Origin: Macrolepiota albuminosa | Taxonomy: Eukaryota; Basidiomycota; Agaricomycetes; Agaricales; Agaricaceae | Length of the DNA: 64,000 nucleotides | Reading direction: 5' to 3' | Assembly (NCBI GenBank): GCA_027475525.1 | Contig: JAMWFC010000049.1 | Location: 2,898,947 to 2,962,946 of the forward strand | Shown: positions 15,668 through 26,642 of the stretch, one piece after another | How positions within the stretch are numbered: the first letter of the stretch is position 1 | Layout: each line of letters begins with the position of its first letter | Notes under the pieces: generated by a model | What the model saw: only the letters and a program-made list of their open reading frames with translations | Told to the model about the DNA's origin: nothing | Databases searched by the model: none | Made by a program: the position numbers and the translations under genes

Positions 15668-18600
15668 TTGATGGATCACCAGACTATGACTTTCAGTCAA
15701 CAGGACCTGAAGGCGCCGGCAACAGCGCCGCCCAAGCTGTTCTCGCTCACGCACAGTCTCGATCAGCAGGAGAATCGGGTCCATCTCGACAAAACGAGCC
15801 CCTTTAGGCTGGCGCGCGGAAGTGGACATGCAGGTGCTCAGCCTATCTTTCCTGGCTTACGTCGGATGCAGAATACGATTCAAACAACGCCGAATGTGAA
15901 TCGACAACAGGAACCTTTTTTCAGTATTCTCAACGCAACAGTGAACTCGGCAAAGTCAGTTCCGGTACAAGACTCAGTCCACACTCTCATAAACGGGCCC
16001 CCGTCGTGTACGTCTTTGGGATTTCCCTCCTCTAATTACACCTAATCCAAAGGTGCTATAGCTGATAAAGCTTTTTCTCCATCTCCCCCTCCCCCTGAGC
16101 AAGTGCATATATCTAGCACCGGCGGCAATGGTCTAGGAATCGGCATCAATTTACCACGTCTGCGCCAGATGTTGCCTCCACCTCTTCCTCTCGAGGGTCC
16201 AGACTCGCGGCCTTCGTCACTTTTGCCTCGGCCGAGACCCCGCTCAAGGTCGAGGTCGTCTAGTTCGATGGCTTTTGGTGGCGGTGATGAGCAAGGAGAC
16301 GGTAGAGATGATAGTTCACGCATGAGTATGGACGTGGATGTAGATGTAGTCGCGATAAATGCGCTGAGGGGCGTGCGCGTAGCAAATGCGGAACTTGCAG
16401 AGGAAGTACGTGCTTACTTTCAGCTCAGTTCACTTATCACTCGTTGCTTTTGTGGTTGGAGCACATACACATGCACCGATCTATGCTAAGTGGAAGATTT
16501 ACGCTAAATGACCTCCGTTATTTCCTCACAGCGTCGTAGATCAAAATCCCTTCTTGCCCAGTTGAATGCACTCTTTACGACGCACGAGTCTCTCAAGCAT
16601 GAAAACTCCTCCGCCTCTGAAGAGCTTCGGTCTAAGCTCGAAGAACTCGCCAAACGTAATGAGGATATATCTATACTTCGAGCGGAGCGGGACAAAGCTA
16701 TTCGAAAGAGGGAGGAGGAAAAGGAGAGAGTGGAGGCACTCAGGCGAGGCATTAATGAGCTAAGAGAAAGGTTTGCCGCTCTCTTTCGACCATAGACGAT
16801 TACTCAAGGAAATTAGCTATGCGGCACTGAAAACGGCGTTCGGCGAATTAAAAGAGTCATACGAGAATGAGAAGAAGTCCCGGGAGGATGCGCAGAGTGC
16901 GAAGCTGTGGGCGAGAGAGGGTTTGAAAAGTATGTGGCTTTTTTCAGTCTAAAATTCGATGGAACGCCGACCATTCATCACGATAGAGATAGAGCCTTTG
17001 TTAGAAGATGACGCCTACCTAGCCAAGGAAGCACGAGGTCTTGTAATCTCACTGAAAGAGGAACTAGCGGATTGTACGTCCTCAGTCCCCTTTTCCTGTC
17101 TTTCTTATAACTATAACCCTCTGTTATTTCCTCACAGCCCGCCGCGTAATCGATCTTCTCAGAGACAAACTGCACCACATTTCCTCTACACTCGCAGGAG
17201 CACAGAATCAAGTTCGCGAGCTCGAGGATGCAAGGCGCGAGTCGACAGAACAGTTGAAGTCATGTTTGGAAAGGGTAGAGAAGGGGGCGGAGGAGAGGGT
17301 TGAGGTTGCGAAGAAAAGGTATATTCTGTGTGTTGATTTGTATCTTTTTCATGATTGCTCACCGCAATGTTGATAATCAGGGTCGAGGAGATGGAGGACG
17401 AGTTGAACGTTCTGAAAGAGTGTAGGAATGAGTAAGTGATCTTCAATACTTTCAACGCATATATATGTGTGCCTGTGTAGGAAGTTAACTCAAGACCTCC
17501 GCCTCGAGCACTTGACAAAAACATTGTCTGAACTGCGAGAAACGCATACCACGTATGCTATCTTCCTCTCCTCTGGTTATCTGAACTGTATCTTGTTCTG
17601 TAGAACTACTGCTGCCCTTGACGCCGTACGCTCCGAACGCACAGAATTGGAAAGAGTCAACGATGGGTTGATCCGCAGGTATGCCTTCAGCCTTCATCCG
17701 CCTTCTTGTCATCCTGACGTGTGCCAGTCTCGCTGAAGCCGAAGAAAAACGACGTTCTGAAGCAGCGGCTTGTGAAAAGGGATTGGATGCTGCGAAGAAG
17801 GCCGTTCAAGATGCGGAAGAGAGGTATGATTCTTGTTTGCTTCTTTGTTGGAGCGCTGATTGGTCAGCGTGGTTAGTCGAAGACAAACAGATCTTCGTAT
17901 GGTTGTGAGTTCCAATGATTCCTGTCTTAGATAAAAGATGCTGATGATGGATAGGCCTTGCAGGAGCGTTTTGATGCGCAGACGATGACTCTTCGGCTTA
18001 CGAAGGAGCAGCATGGTGACATTCAGGTCTGTATATTCGCTACCGATCCTTATCTCCTCTCAAGGTGTTGTGCTCGCTATAGGAACGGCTTCAGGTGTCC
18101 GAAGAAACGCTTTTGAAGACAAGAGAAACTCTCAGTGCTATACGCAAGGCATTGGAGGATGCACGCGCAGAGGTCTCGCGGATTTCACGGGAGGCACTAG
18201 GAAAGACTGAAGAGTGAGTACAAGTATCTCTTCAAATTCTTTATTGGGCAGAATTTTAAGTCGTTCCAAGGTTACGACAATCAGACGCTCATTTGGCCGT
18301 ACGTCTATTCCGATCCTTAGTCTTTCCTGGTGGTAATCCTTGTTAACACCGTACGTCCGTAGGAATTCAAAGAGCAGTGTGCGGTACTTCAAGAGGGTAC
18401 AAAACAGACTGAAGAGTACGTAATTTCCTTCCGTCTTGGCTCGTGAGCCTGATTTGAAGCTCGAAAAAGAGTGCTATCCTACTTGAGAGTACGTTTTTCT
18501 CATCTAGCGTCCAATCTCAGTCTCTTTCATTCACTCCTTATAGAAAATGCAAGAGACTCAGAGAATAGCCCTAGAAAGAGCGGATTCACGGTACATCGAA

Positions 18601-20783
18601 CTTGAGGCCAAGATGCATGAAGCGCTGAAAGAGAAGGTGGACGAGATAAATGAGATGAAGAAGGATGGAAAGACGACAGAGGATGAGTAAGTGGAGAAGG
18701 GGTCTGTCGTGTGCATTATTCATTGTGCCTTTGTTCAGGTTGTCCAAGGCGAAGGTCAAGCTTGCGGTATGTTTTAGCATATTCTGATCTGGTACAAATT
18801 GATCTCGAATGAGCCCAGTCGTTGGAAGAACAGCTTGAAGCGCGAGAGACGGTCTTCAAGCACAGCGTACAGGAGAAGAAGGATGAAATTGAGGTGCTGA
18901 AAGAGAAGTCTGTACCAAACGTTCATTTGGTGATAAAAAAAACCTGACTGAAGATTTCAGACTGCACAAGGCGGAGGTCAAGGTTTCGGTATGTCTGATC
19001 TTTTTGATCCCGTTACGTGAAGACCAACTAAAATCGTTGCTCGACTTAAGGAATCCAAGGTGCAGGAGACATCATTGAAGCAGAGCCTAAAAGAGAAATC
19101 AGATGAAATTGAGGTGGTAAAGAAGGAAAGGAAGATGAAGGAAGACGAGTAAGTGGTCGAACGCTCTTCTGCGTTTTAAGGCTAAACAAAGTACTAGGTT
19201 GCACAATGCTCAAATCAAAGTTGTGGTATGTCAAATTTTGTTTTTCATTCAGTATGCGATGCAGGGTAATCTGTTTTTCGATCAGGCATTACAGGAGCAA
19301 CTCAAAGCGCAAGAAGTGGTACTAAAGCAGACCCAGGGACGGTACGGCGATCTGCAGGTAAGCATCGCAGGCTCTTTCGTTTTCCGAAAGTGCTCCGTTA
19401 ACGCGAATGAGTAGAAAGCGAGTGCCTCCCTGGCAGCGGATCTCACTTCGGCTCAAGCTGCATTGGAAGAGGCACGTCAGGAGGTACTCCAACGCGCCCA
19501 GGACTCGACGAAACTTGTGAAGTTGTTTGAGTGTATTGAAGCAGATCGTGTCAAAGCTCAAGAAGAGCATTCAAGGAGGACCAAGGAAGAGGAAGAGCGT
19601 GTGAGAGTGGAGGATCAAAGGGTGACTGAGCTGGTGTTGGTCGTTGAACGTTTGGAGGATGAAAAGAGAGTATTGTTGGAGAGGACGGGGAGATTAAGGG
19701 AAAGGTATGATCGAAATGAATTGGTGAGGCTCAAGTGCGTAGTCATGTAGAATGACGTGCTGATCCACGAACAGAATGACGACGAGAAGGACTTCGCAGA
19801 ATGGTTAATGAGTCTTGCCAGGTCGTTACATGAAGAAGAGGTGGTGGTCAAGGATAATGAGCTGCGCCGCGTTAAGCATCTTTCCTTCTTCATTGATTCT
19901 CATTCCAATATTTTTCTTCTTACACGTGTTCACAGAAAGAAAACATGGTGAATCAGCTGCGTGTGAAGATCCGAGAGCTAGAATCGAGCCTTGCGCGTCT
20001 CATTAAAGAGAAAGAGCAGTTGTCGGACGACTCTATGATCGACACTGATGCATTTATGACTTCAAGTTCAAGCCCAAGCCCAGTCGAAGTCAGCCCACCT
20101 GTTCTTCATTATTGTTTCAATAATTTTTTGTGTTTGTCTCACTTCGTCTACTCATAGCTCGCAAGGACGGTGCCTGTCGATGTTAACTTAGCCCATAATG
20201 TCCAACCCTCTCCCGCGAAAGCCATTTCTCCCAAGCTTCTAGATGTGGTTCCAGCTCATGTACTCTCGACGAAACAAACTCCTGCTTCGGTCAACACTTC
20301 GAATACTTTTGTGCCAGACGAATCTACTGGATTATTGTTCTCAAGTCTTGACGAGTCAGACTTCGAAGAAGATGTATTACTCTCCGAGGCATCGGCTTAT
20401 ACGAAGAGCGTATTGGGGAAGAGGGACCGTGTGCCATCTCCTTCTCAACCGCAGGAATCGGTTCAACACCCCATGCAGACCGTTGCGAACCCAAATTTGA
20501 AGACGTATACGGGGTCACAACGCCTGGTATATGTTTTCCTTTTGTCCTTCTACGTTGAAGTCGTGTTGATAAGTACAACTAACACCTTATTTCTGTCATG
20601 TGTATTAGAGGAATGGTGCTGCAAGTCGGACGACGAATATTTCTTCCGCACAGGTGTCTTTGACTGTACAGAAGAAGGTAGATTGCTCGACGTTAATCGA
20701 TTGGCTCAAAGGACCTGTTTTCACTTTGATGACATCTGCAGGCTGTGGACGGCGGCGCAAAGCCCAAGAGGAAGCGCAAGTAA
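15668..20783 (+). CDS. Large multi-exon coiled-coil protein with C-terminal NLS
   Basis: Two in-frame ATGs open at 15668. Exon 1 (to about 16007) and the next two encode a Ser/Pro/Gln/Arg-rich disordered N-terminus. From 16530 to about 20035, some 25 short exons in phase encode an almost continuous Glu/Lys/Arg/Leu coiled coil. A Ser/Pro-rich tail follows (20170-20526), then exons 20609-20677 and 20742-20783, which end in KPKRKRK, a classical monopartite nuclear localisation signal. Introns are GT-AG and about 45-120 bp, and I found no internal stop under this splicing. Five homologous 28-nt micro-exons recur. Function unknown. A coiled-coil core plus NLS suggests a nuclear structural role (nuclear envelope, chromosome axis or spindle), which is inference. 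The start lies 85 bp from the inverted ATPase promoter copy. Confidence 0.75.
17877..19225 (+). repeat. Tandemly repeated 28-nt micro-exon cassettes
   Basis: Micro-exons at 17877-17904, 18271-18298, 18739-18766, 18961-18988 and 19198-19225 are each exactly 28 nt, bounded by AG and GT. Each enters in phase 2 and leaves in phase 0. The last three encode near-identical decapeptides (LSKAKVKLA, LHKAEVKVS, LHNAQIKVV), each followed by a homologous larger exon. The last three start 222 and 237 bp apart, as expected for tandem duplication of an intron plus exon plus intron plus micro-exon unit. Confidence 0.75.
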
Positions 20784-22098
20784 TGGCGGCTAAACTCGTA
20801 GGACTGACCGTCATACAAATATTTTCATGTCAATGTTGGCTTCTCGCCTGTTCTCTTCTGTGTCGTTTCTGTATTTCCTTCACTGTGAAACAATTGTATA
20901 TGCTTGAAACTACTGGTTTGCATCTTCTCGATAACTTCGCTGAGCAACCGCCCTTCGCAATTCTTTCCTCTTGTGATGGATCTGCAATTAGCGTAGGCCG
21001 CTTGGGACTTCCGAGAGAAACTGTCCTTCGCGACATACTCTGTCTTAAATTCATCTACGTGTTGTTGAAACTTGGTCCGTCCGTCAAATCGCACAGAATC
21101 TCATTCGATAGGAGAGGTTAATTGTACTAACTCACTATGAGTAGTGTTACTACTCTTTTCTGGGGTAATATCAAGAAATGACCTCCCTCACACACCGACC
21201 TTTTTTTTGCTGATTCCCAATCCTGACAGCTTCTCCACGTGCGTCGGTCAATTGTATAAAGCGTTCTTGTTCATCATAATGTTGATGAGAGCTCAGATAT
21301 CATGGAGTGTTGTGATGAATTTAAATTTAGTTCTTCCTTGATAGATTGAGACCTCGTGGTCGTCCCCGACTCTCTTACGTAAGTAAGAGAAAGGGTTATT
21401 TACAAGCTCGAACGTCTCGAGTTCCTCACAAGTTCGTTTTAGATCACGTGATGTTCTGGAATGCTCTAGAAGTTTCTATTAAGTTCCTTATTAGTATATT
21501 TTGTCTCGCTTACTCTTTTCAAAAATCATCATCAACGACTTTATCAACGAGACTTTAAACTTGTCTGTTTTGTTACCATGTCTTACTGTTATTCAGCAGC
21601 TATTTGTCATAAATAATAATACTATACCAACAGACATATAGGAAGTATCAAGTTCATTTTCTATATATATATATATAAGTCTTCTCTCTCTCTTCCTCCT
21701 ATGTATATATACAGCTATCCAGTAATATAATATGAAGTCTGGCTGTACATTATATGTAAAATACCAAATGAAATTTCACCCCCACCTGTGTGTAAATAGA
21801 GCAAAAAACATACTAAACACCCCTTCTGTAAAGTGGGACCCCATAACTAAACAACCAGACAATAGGATAGATCAAATGGCTGCAGAGCCAACAGATGAAG
21901 AACTTCCTGAGACAAAGATGACTGACCCTCACATCACAGGGTCCAATATGTCTATACAGACTGATTGTGGTGGAAGCCGCCCTTTTTATAATATAGACTC
22001 TCTGATCCAATGCAAAAAAGTGTTATGGCTAAGCCTAAAATTTCCTTATCCAAGCTCAGGAATTTCTCATTGTATGTGTCTTCCCTTCATTCACAGAC
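20784..22098. other. Intergenic, no supportable gene
   Basis: Holds the 3' flank of the coiled-coil gene, a TA microsatellite (about 21664-21678) and the first copy of a direct repeat also found near 25.5 kb. Frames on both strands at 20825-21120 are mutually overlapping and have no recognisable domain. Confidence 0.4.
21405..21615 (+). repeat. Dispersed direct repeat, copy 1
   Basis: Aligns by eye with 25503-25690. Shared landmarks are TTACAAG-TCGA, GATCA-GTGATGTT, AGTTTCTAT-AAG(G)TTCCTTATTAGT and AACTTGTCT, continuing into a CTATTCAG-like end. The copies are diverged and in the same orientation. They bracket about 4 kb of AT-rich DNA. Too diverged and without clean termini to be called LTRs. 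Confidence 0.5.
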
Positions 22099-22302
22099 TG
22101 TAAGGATGTGTCAATATACCTTAGTTAAAGCCCGGGGTTATGCTTAAGCCCCTATTGACTGGAGCTAGGATGGTACTAGTTGACAACAATAAGCAAATAG
22201 TAACACGGGACTATGGTGTAATGGTAACATGCGATGCAGGTTCAAGTCCTGCTAGTTCCAGCTTTCCTGAGGTTGTCGGTTCAATCATCAGGAAGTGTTA
22301 CA
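22099..22302 (+). repeat. TRIM 5' LTR with tRNA-like block
   Basis: 204 bp. A 53-nt tRNA-like segment (22207-22259) has a 7-bp acceptor stem (GGGACTA/TAGTTCC, one G-U), an A box (TGGTGTAATGG) and a perfect T arm (GCAGG-TTCAAGT-CCTGC), but only three bases where the anticodon arm should be. Confidence 0.8.
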
Positions 22303-22511
22303 TTTGGCGGAACTACAGTGGCTGTGCTAGCCTTGTATGTTCGTGACCAAGCCTGCGTCATGATCTAGGTTGATCCGCTGACATAAGGTGGCCTTTACCC
22401 TGGGACCTATAAGTCATGAAATACCGGATGCATGGTCTGTGATCAGGATAAGGTACAAGGAGGGCGCACTTGAGATCCTGAGACTTGCCGGAACAAGTCT
22501 AGAGGGGAGAG

Positions 22512-22706
22512 TGTAAGGGTGTGTCAATATACCTTAGTTAAAGCCTGGGGTTATGCTTAAGCCCCTATTGACTGGAGCTAGAATGGTACTAGTTGACAAC
22601 AAAAAGCAAATAGTAACACGGGACTATGGTGTAATGGTAACATGCGATGCAGGTTCAACCCCTGCTAGTTCCAGTTTTCCTGGTTCCATCCTCTGGAAGT
22701 GTTACA
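22512..22706 (+). repeat. TRIM 3' LTR with tRNA-like block
   Basis: 195 bp, near-identical to the 5' LTR apart from a short indel close to its end. It keeps the same 53-nt tRNA-like block (22620-22672), lacking the anticodon arm. Confidence 0.8.
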
Positions 22707-23845
22707 CAGCCTTGCTGACTGCAACGAACAGTGTATAGGTACCCCAATAGTCTTGAAGTTTATTCTCCTAGTCAGAGTCTGAGTGTCTGTTACTTGGTTC
22801 AAAATCAGCATCTTGCAATTTGGCTACAGTATCATTCAATAGAACCTGATCTGAATCTGTGCTTTTTCTTTGTGTATAACTCTGAACTTTTGCCTGTTGG
22901 GATTAGCAACTCTTTTTGCACATTTTAATGTGCAATAGGCTCTCTCAATTTTTGAGTCTTCTTTCCTCTTGAAATCTAGACTGAGTACATAATAATACTC
23001 CCGAAAATTTTATTGTATTTTTATAACTTTCAAGGCTAGTTTTCTTTTAAATTTTTTATCACTCCGTGTAGGAAAATTACAGTGTTCTCAAATGATTACA
23101 TAAGCGTTCGTCCAGATGAACGCTTACGTAATACGTAATACATTTATTATTAATGAATCATAATAAAAGAAAGAGAAGTTTTTTTATCACTCCGTGTAGG
23201 AAAATTACAGTCACTGCAGACCTGTTCTCAAATGATTACATAAGCGTTCGTCCAGACAAACACTTATGTAATAAATTTATTATTAATGATCATCATATGT
23301 AAGACATAAATGATTGATAATAAAAGAAAGAGAAATATAATAAGAGTCGGTGACCGGCGCATGGGTCGCTACGACTTAAAATATTATTATCGTGGCGGCA
23401 TACGTGTGAGCCGGTCCCCAACTCTTACATGTTCCTTTTTCTTTTATTACTTGTATTTTATTAATTTTATTTATTGTATGTATGTACTCTTCTCTTCGTT
23501 CTTTATTTTCTTTATTACTTTATTGTTATATATGGTTATTACAGTAATTTATGTATAGATATGATCATGATAAATGATATGATATGATACATACATTGAG
23601 TGGTACGATACGATATACATAATATATTATATAATAAAATAAATAAATAAATAAATAAAATAAAATAAAATCTGTTTGAAAAAAAACATATAGCGGATTG
23701 TAATCGTGAAAAACAAAGTTAACTTACCTACGAAAAGAAAGTAATACTACCTATTGATGTATCGTTATTATTTTCTGTTGTAACATACGCGCACTCGTAA
23801 TAAAATGAGTTCGAAGTAAACTTGAAGAGTAAAATGAAGACTTAC
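22707..23845. repeat. AT-rich region with tandem palindromic repeat
   Basis: Two diverged copies of a roughly 125-155-bp unit lie at 23053-23178 and 23181-23335. Each starts near TTTTTATCACTCCGTGTAGG and carries a near-palindrome of the type ATTACATAAGCGTTCGTCC (the second copy at 23235-23272). MITE ends or hairpin DNA are possible. Simple AAAT repeats follow near 23635-23670. No gene seen. Confidence 0.55.
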
Positions 23846-24595
23846 AACGATTTTCGAAGTTGTGTTGAAAATATGGCGTTGAGTTACGTGGTTGAGAACG
23901 ACGTGCTTGACGATAATATTTTTCGCCGTCCAGCTGTATGAATCGCCCGAATACGCGTAAGTGAACGCTTCGTCAAGGTATTGATTGTCGTCGCTACGAT
24001 GTACGTGAAAGGCGGCGACTAATCGTTGGTTCGTATCGAATCCTTTGAGGGTGAGGTGTCGTGCGCGGGGGTCGTGATGGGTATAAGAGCTGACATTAGA
24101 AAGATACAATATGTAAAAAAAAGCGCTAATATAAAGTAAAATAGAAAAACTCACCAAAATACTAGATTTTTGACGTTATAACTACTTAAAACGTCGAGGT
24201 ACCGTCTAGTGACAATGGTGAACCCAACATCCGCAATTTCTCTCATTCGTCTTCCGCCGAAGGAGTAGGGAGACGTGCGCGGGCGCCAACACTGTATATC
24301 GTCAACGTGTGGAAGTTCAGACATGGATGTTGTGTGAAGACGTTGTTCAACGTTATACACCAAAAAAAAGTAAACGTATATGAAGTGATGTTGAGAGGAA
24401 ATATCGACCGCGTACGGTTATTTTCGTATAAGTGAGTGAGTGTTCACTAAAGTCATACTTAATGTCACTGAACATCTTGGTTGTTTTAGCAGGTTGGTAT
24501 ATATAAGGCTTCATTGCATAGTTGTTCGAGTAATACAACGGTTTTTCCATGGTCGCATTCGCAGAAAAGATTCGTTTCAAGCCGCATAGATCCAT
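23846..24595 (-). CDS. Spliced gene of unknown function, 3' end not resolved
   Basis: Minus-strand exons 24595-24416 (ATG at 24595, 180 nt), 24291-24155 (137 nt) and 24089-23846 (244 nt) join in frame over GT-AG introns of 124 and 65 bp. Phases agree at both joins, and the donor after exon 3 is a consensus GTAAGT. The 187 residues are not low-complexity. Features include a Tyr-rich start, a SFGGRRMREIADVGF stretch, then HDPRARHLTLKGFD and a His-rich end (IVKHVVLNHVTQRHIF). I recognise no family. At least one further exon must lie below 23760. It sits in AT-rich, repeat-flanked DNA and could be a transferred or element-borne gene; this is inference. Confidence 0.45.
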
Positions 24596-25046
24596 AGATT
24601 GAACAGGCTGAAGTCGTACTTACATTGTACTAATTGCCAGAATTTTACCTATCGAAACATTCTAGCTCGCAACGAGTAGTAATAAGTACCAAGTTGAACC
24701 ACAGTGATTGATAGTGTTTGCCTCCAGTAGGTGTCCGTTGAGTGAGTACACAACAACATAGACTGACGGTACCAGTTCGTTATAGCAGAAGAAGCGATGA
24801 GGATATAGCATTTCCAGAGTTGTGCAGTAACATGACCTATGAGCAAGCTAGCGGTAAGATAGTTTGAAATCGAAAATTTTAAGAAAAGACAGGGAGGAAA
24901 GAAAGAGACGTATGTATTACAAATAATGATGATGACTATATACAATAATAATAATAATAAAATCATTATGTAATCGTTTGTGGGGATGGCCACTTACGTA
25001 ATGGTTTAAAAACAAGAATGGTCAAAGGAATACCATCATGCACTAC

Positions 25047-25127
25047 GGGGGAGTCGAACCCGCCGCTTGTGCACAGTATAGAGAAATATCAATTTATAAA
25101 TATTCCACTGAACTACAAGGGCTTACT
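25047..25127 (-). repeat. tRNA-like dispersed repeat, copy 2
   Basis: On the minus strand it starts GCCCTTGTAGTTCAGTGG (A box) and ends with a B box GGGTTCGACTCCC, with about 45 AT-rich bases between. The acceptor ends pair at only some positions. It is homologous to 229-297. A SINE head or pseudo-tRNA is more likely than a working intron-containing tRNA. Confidence 0.4.
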
Positions 25128-25502
25128 ATAAAGATATGATGTACAGAGAGATTGGTCAAAAGACAACATCACACGTCATTAGGTCGGAATATCGAATTTT
25201 GAACTTTCAGCTTTATACGCGTGATCTAACCATTATATATAAGAGTGAGAGAATAAGAGAATTACCATACCAGGAGTGTGCGTAAAGCATTTCCTCAGGG
25301 TGAACGCCTAAAAACAGACGGACTGTCTGTAAACTAGCGGGCTATGAGCTATGAGAACTAACCCCAAAGGGCAAAGTTTGTTAGTTGCAAATAGCTACCA
25401 AACAAGGTAACGCTCCTCCAAAAAAAAAAAAAAAAAAAAAAAAAGAATAAGAGAATTAAAAAAATAAAAATAAATAAATAAATATATAAAATTAATAATC
25501 TT

Positions 25503-25690
25503 TTACAAGGTCGAGTTCCCCTAGATTTACCCCAGATCATGTGATGTTTTAAAAGTTTCTATAAGGTTCCTTATTAGTGCTTGTATTGTCTCATTTACTT
25601 TTTTCAATCATTAGTAAATATTCACGACTTCAAACTTGTCTTTGTTACCATTGTCTGCTACCGCTATTCAGACTATTTTGTCATATTGGT
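25503..25690 (+). repeat. Dispersed direct repeat, copy 2
   Basis: Second copy of 21405-21615, with the same landmarks in the same order and orientation. It is preceded by a poly-A run and AAAT repeats rather than by shared sequence, so the left border of the repeat is near 25500. Confidence 0.5.
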
Positions 25691-26270
25691 ATGTTTTTCT
25701 TACTACTAGTGCTTTAATCCTTCATAATGTAATCATTTCCTGCCGCAGCGCTGTCTGCGAGCCTGTTATAGGTGTCGTCTTTATTCATTTCATGTCTGCC
25801 TATTGTAATCTCTGTCTGCTGTAGTGCTTGTTTTCTGTTGCAGTACGATTTTGTGCTGCCTGTTCACTGCTGTTCCTTGCTTGCTGCTTGTTTGACTACT
25901 ATTTCACGCCGTGTGTTTCTTGCATTGCACTGTTGGCTATTCTGTAATCGCTTGTCCACCACTAGTGCACGTCATCTGCTCATTTCTGTTCCAACAACGT
26001 TGTGTGTTTGCTACTTTCCTGTTCCACTTGTCCGTTGTGATTTCACCTGTCTGTGCTGTTTTCTATCGTTATTTTTTGTGTCATTTATATTTTTTATAGT
26101 ATTGCTTTTCAAGTTTTACCTATGTGCGTTTTGTCTACTGTCTTTTTTCTTTGATTTTGCTTTCTTTTACTGATGCTGTTTTTTTAGTGGGTGTTGTAGT
26201 ATCTTTTTTTATCTAGTCATCTATATTAGGTACTTGTGAAATCCCACTGAAATAAACGTGAACTCCCACC

Positions 26271-26350
26271 GAATTTTGTGTACTACCACTGAATTTTGTG
26301 TACTACCACTGAATTTTGTGCACTACCATTGAATTTTGTGTACTACCATT
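26271..26350 (+). repeat. Tandem repeat, 4 x 20 bp
   Basis: Four consecutive 20-bp units GAATTTTGTGTACTACCACT with one or two substitutions, plus a fading unit on each side. Confidence 0.85.
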
Positions 26351-26425
26351 AAAATTAGTACTCTCACATTATTACAGCATGTTTCCCTTAATAAAATTGC
26401 CATGTCATTGTAGCGTAGTCCGCTA

Positions 26426-26642
26426 TGTGGCGTTGGCCACATAGCGTTACTTACTGTATATTAGTACATATTATATTATATTTATTATAATATAATATTT
26501 ATTTACATTCGTATATAATTAGTTATTCAGCTGCTTACAAAGCAGCTTATTTTGTTGTAAACTACATTGTCAATAGACCGGTCTGGTCTGATTCAGTGTT
26601 GTGTGCACACTAAGCTCCCACAAATCCTGTAACTTCGTTACA
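26426..26642 (+). repeat. Family A 5' LTR
   Basis: 217 bp, TGTGGCGTTGGCC...CTTCGTTACA. It is homologous to 57399-57639, including an AT-rich TATTATATTATATTTATTATA core and the GGTCTGGTCTGATTC block, and to the decayed LTR end at about 35860-35958. The start coincides with the point where similarity to the 57.4-kb LTR begins. Confidence 0.85.

Larger units (their letters stand above)
22099..22706 (+). mobile_element. TRIM-like non-autonomous LTR element
   Basis: Two direct LTRs (22099-22302 and 22512-22706), each TGTAAGG...TGTTACA, flank only about 209 bp of non-coding DNA that ends in a polypurine tract (AGAGGGGAGAG). Flanks are CAGAC (22094-22098) and CAGCC (22707-22711), a 5-bp target duplication with one mismatch. 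There is no coding capacity. Structure and size fit terminal-repeat retrotransposons in miniature, which move using proteins of autonomous elements. Strand is given by the polypurine tract lying before the second LTR. Each LTR carries a tRNA-like block. Confidence 0.8.
24596..26425. other. AT-rich region without supportable genes
   Basis: Contains a tRNA-like repeat (25047-25127), a 25-base A run (25420-25444), the second copy of the dispersed direct repeat (25503-25690) and a 4x20-bp tandem repeat (26271-26350). The open frame at 25772-26173 is almost entirely Phe/Leu/Cys/Ser from T-rich DNA and is not credible as a gene. Confidence 0.4.

Noticed and set aside
20825..21121. Extension of the coiled-coil protein beyond 20783
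   Set aside because: Splicing at 20678-20741 gives an in-phase end with a KPKRKRK signal and a stop; the longer frame has hydrophobic chance composition.
22099..22706. Segmental tandem duplication
   Set aside because: TG...CA ends, a polypurine tract before the second copy and a near-perfect 5-bp flank fit an LTR pair much better.
25047..25127. Intron-containing tRNA gene
   Set aside because: Acceptor ends do not pair at several positions, and a second degenerate copy exists at 229-297.
25772..26173. 133-codon open frame
   Set aside because: Composition is almost only Phe, Leu, Cys, Ser from T-rich DNA; overlapping frames are also open; no homologous feature.
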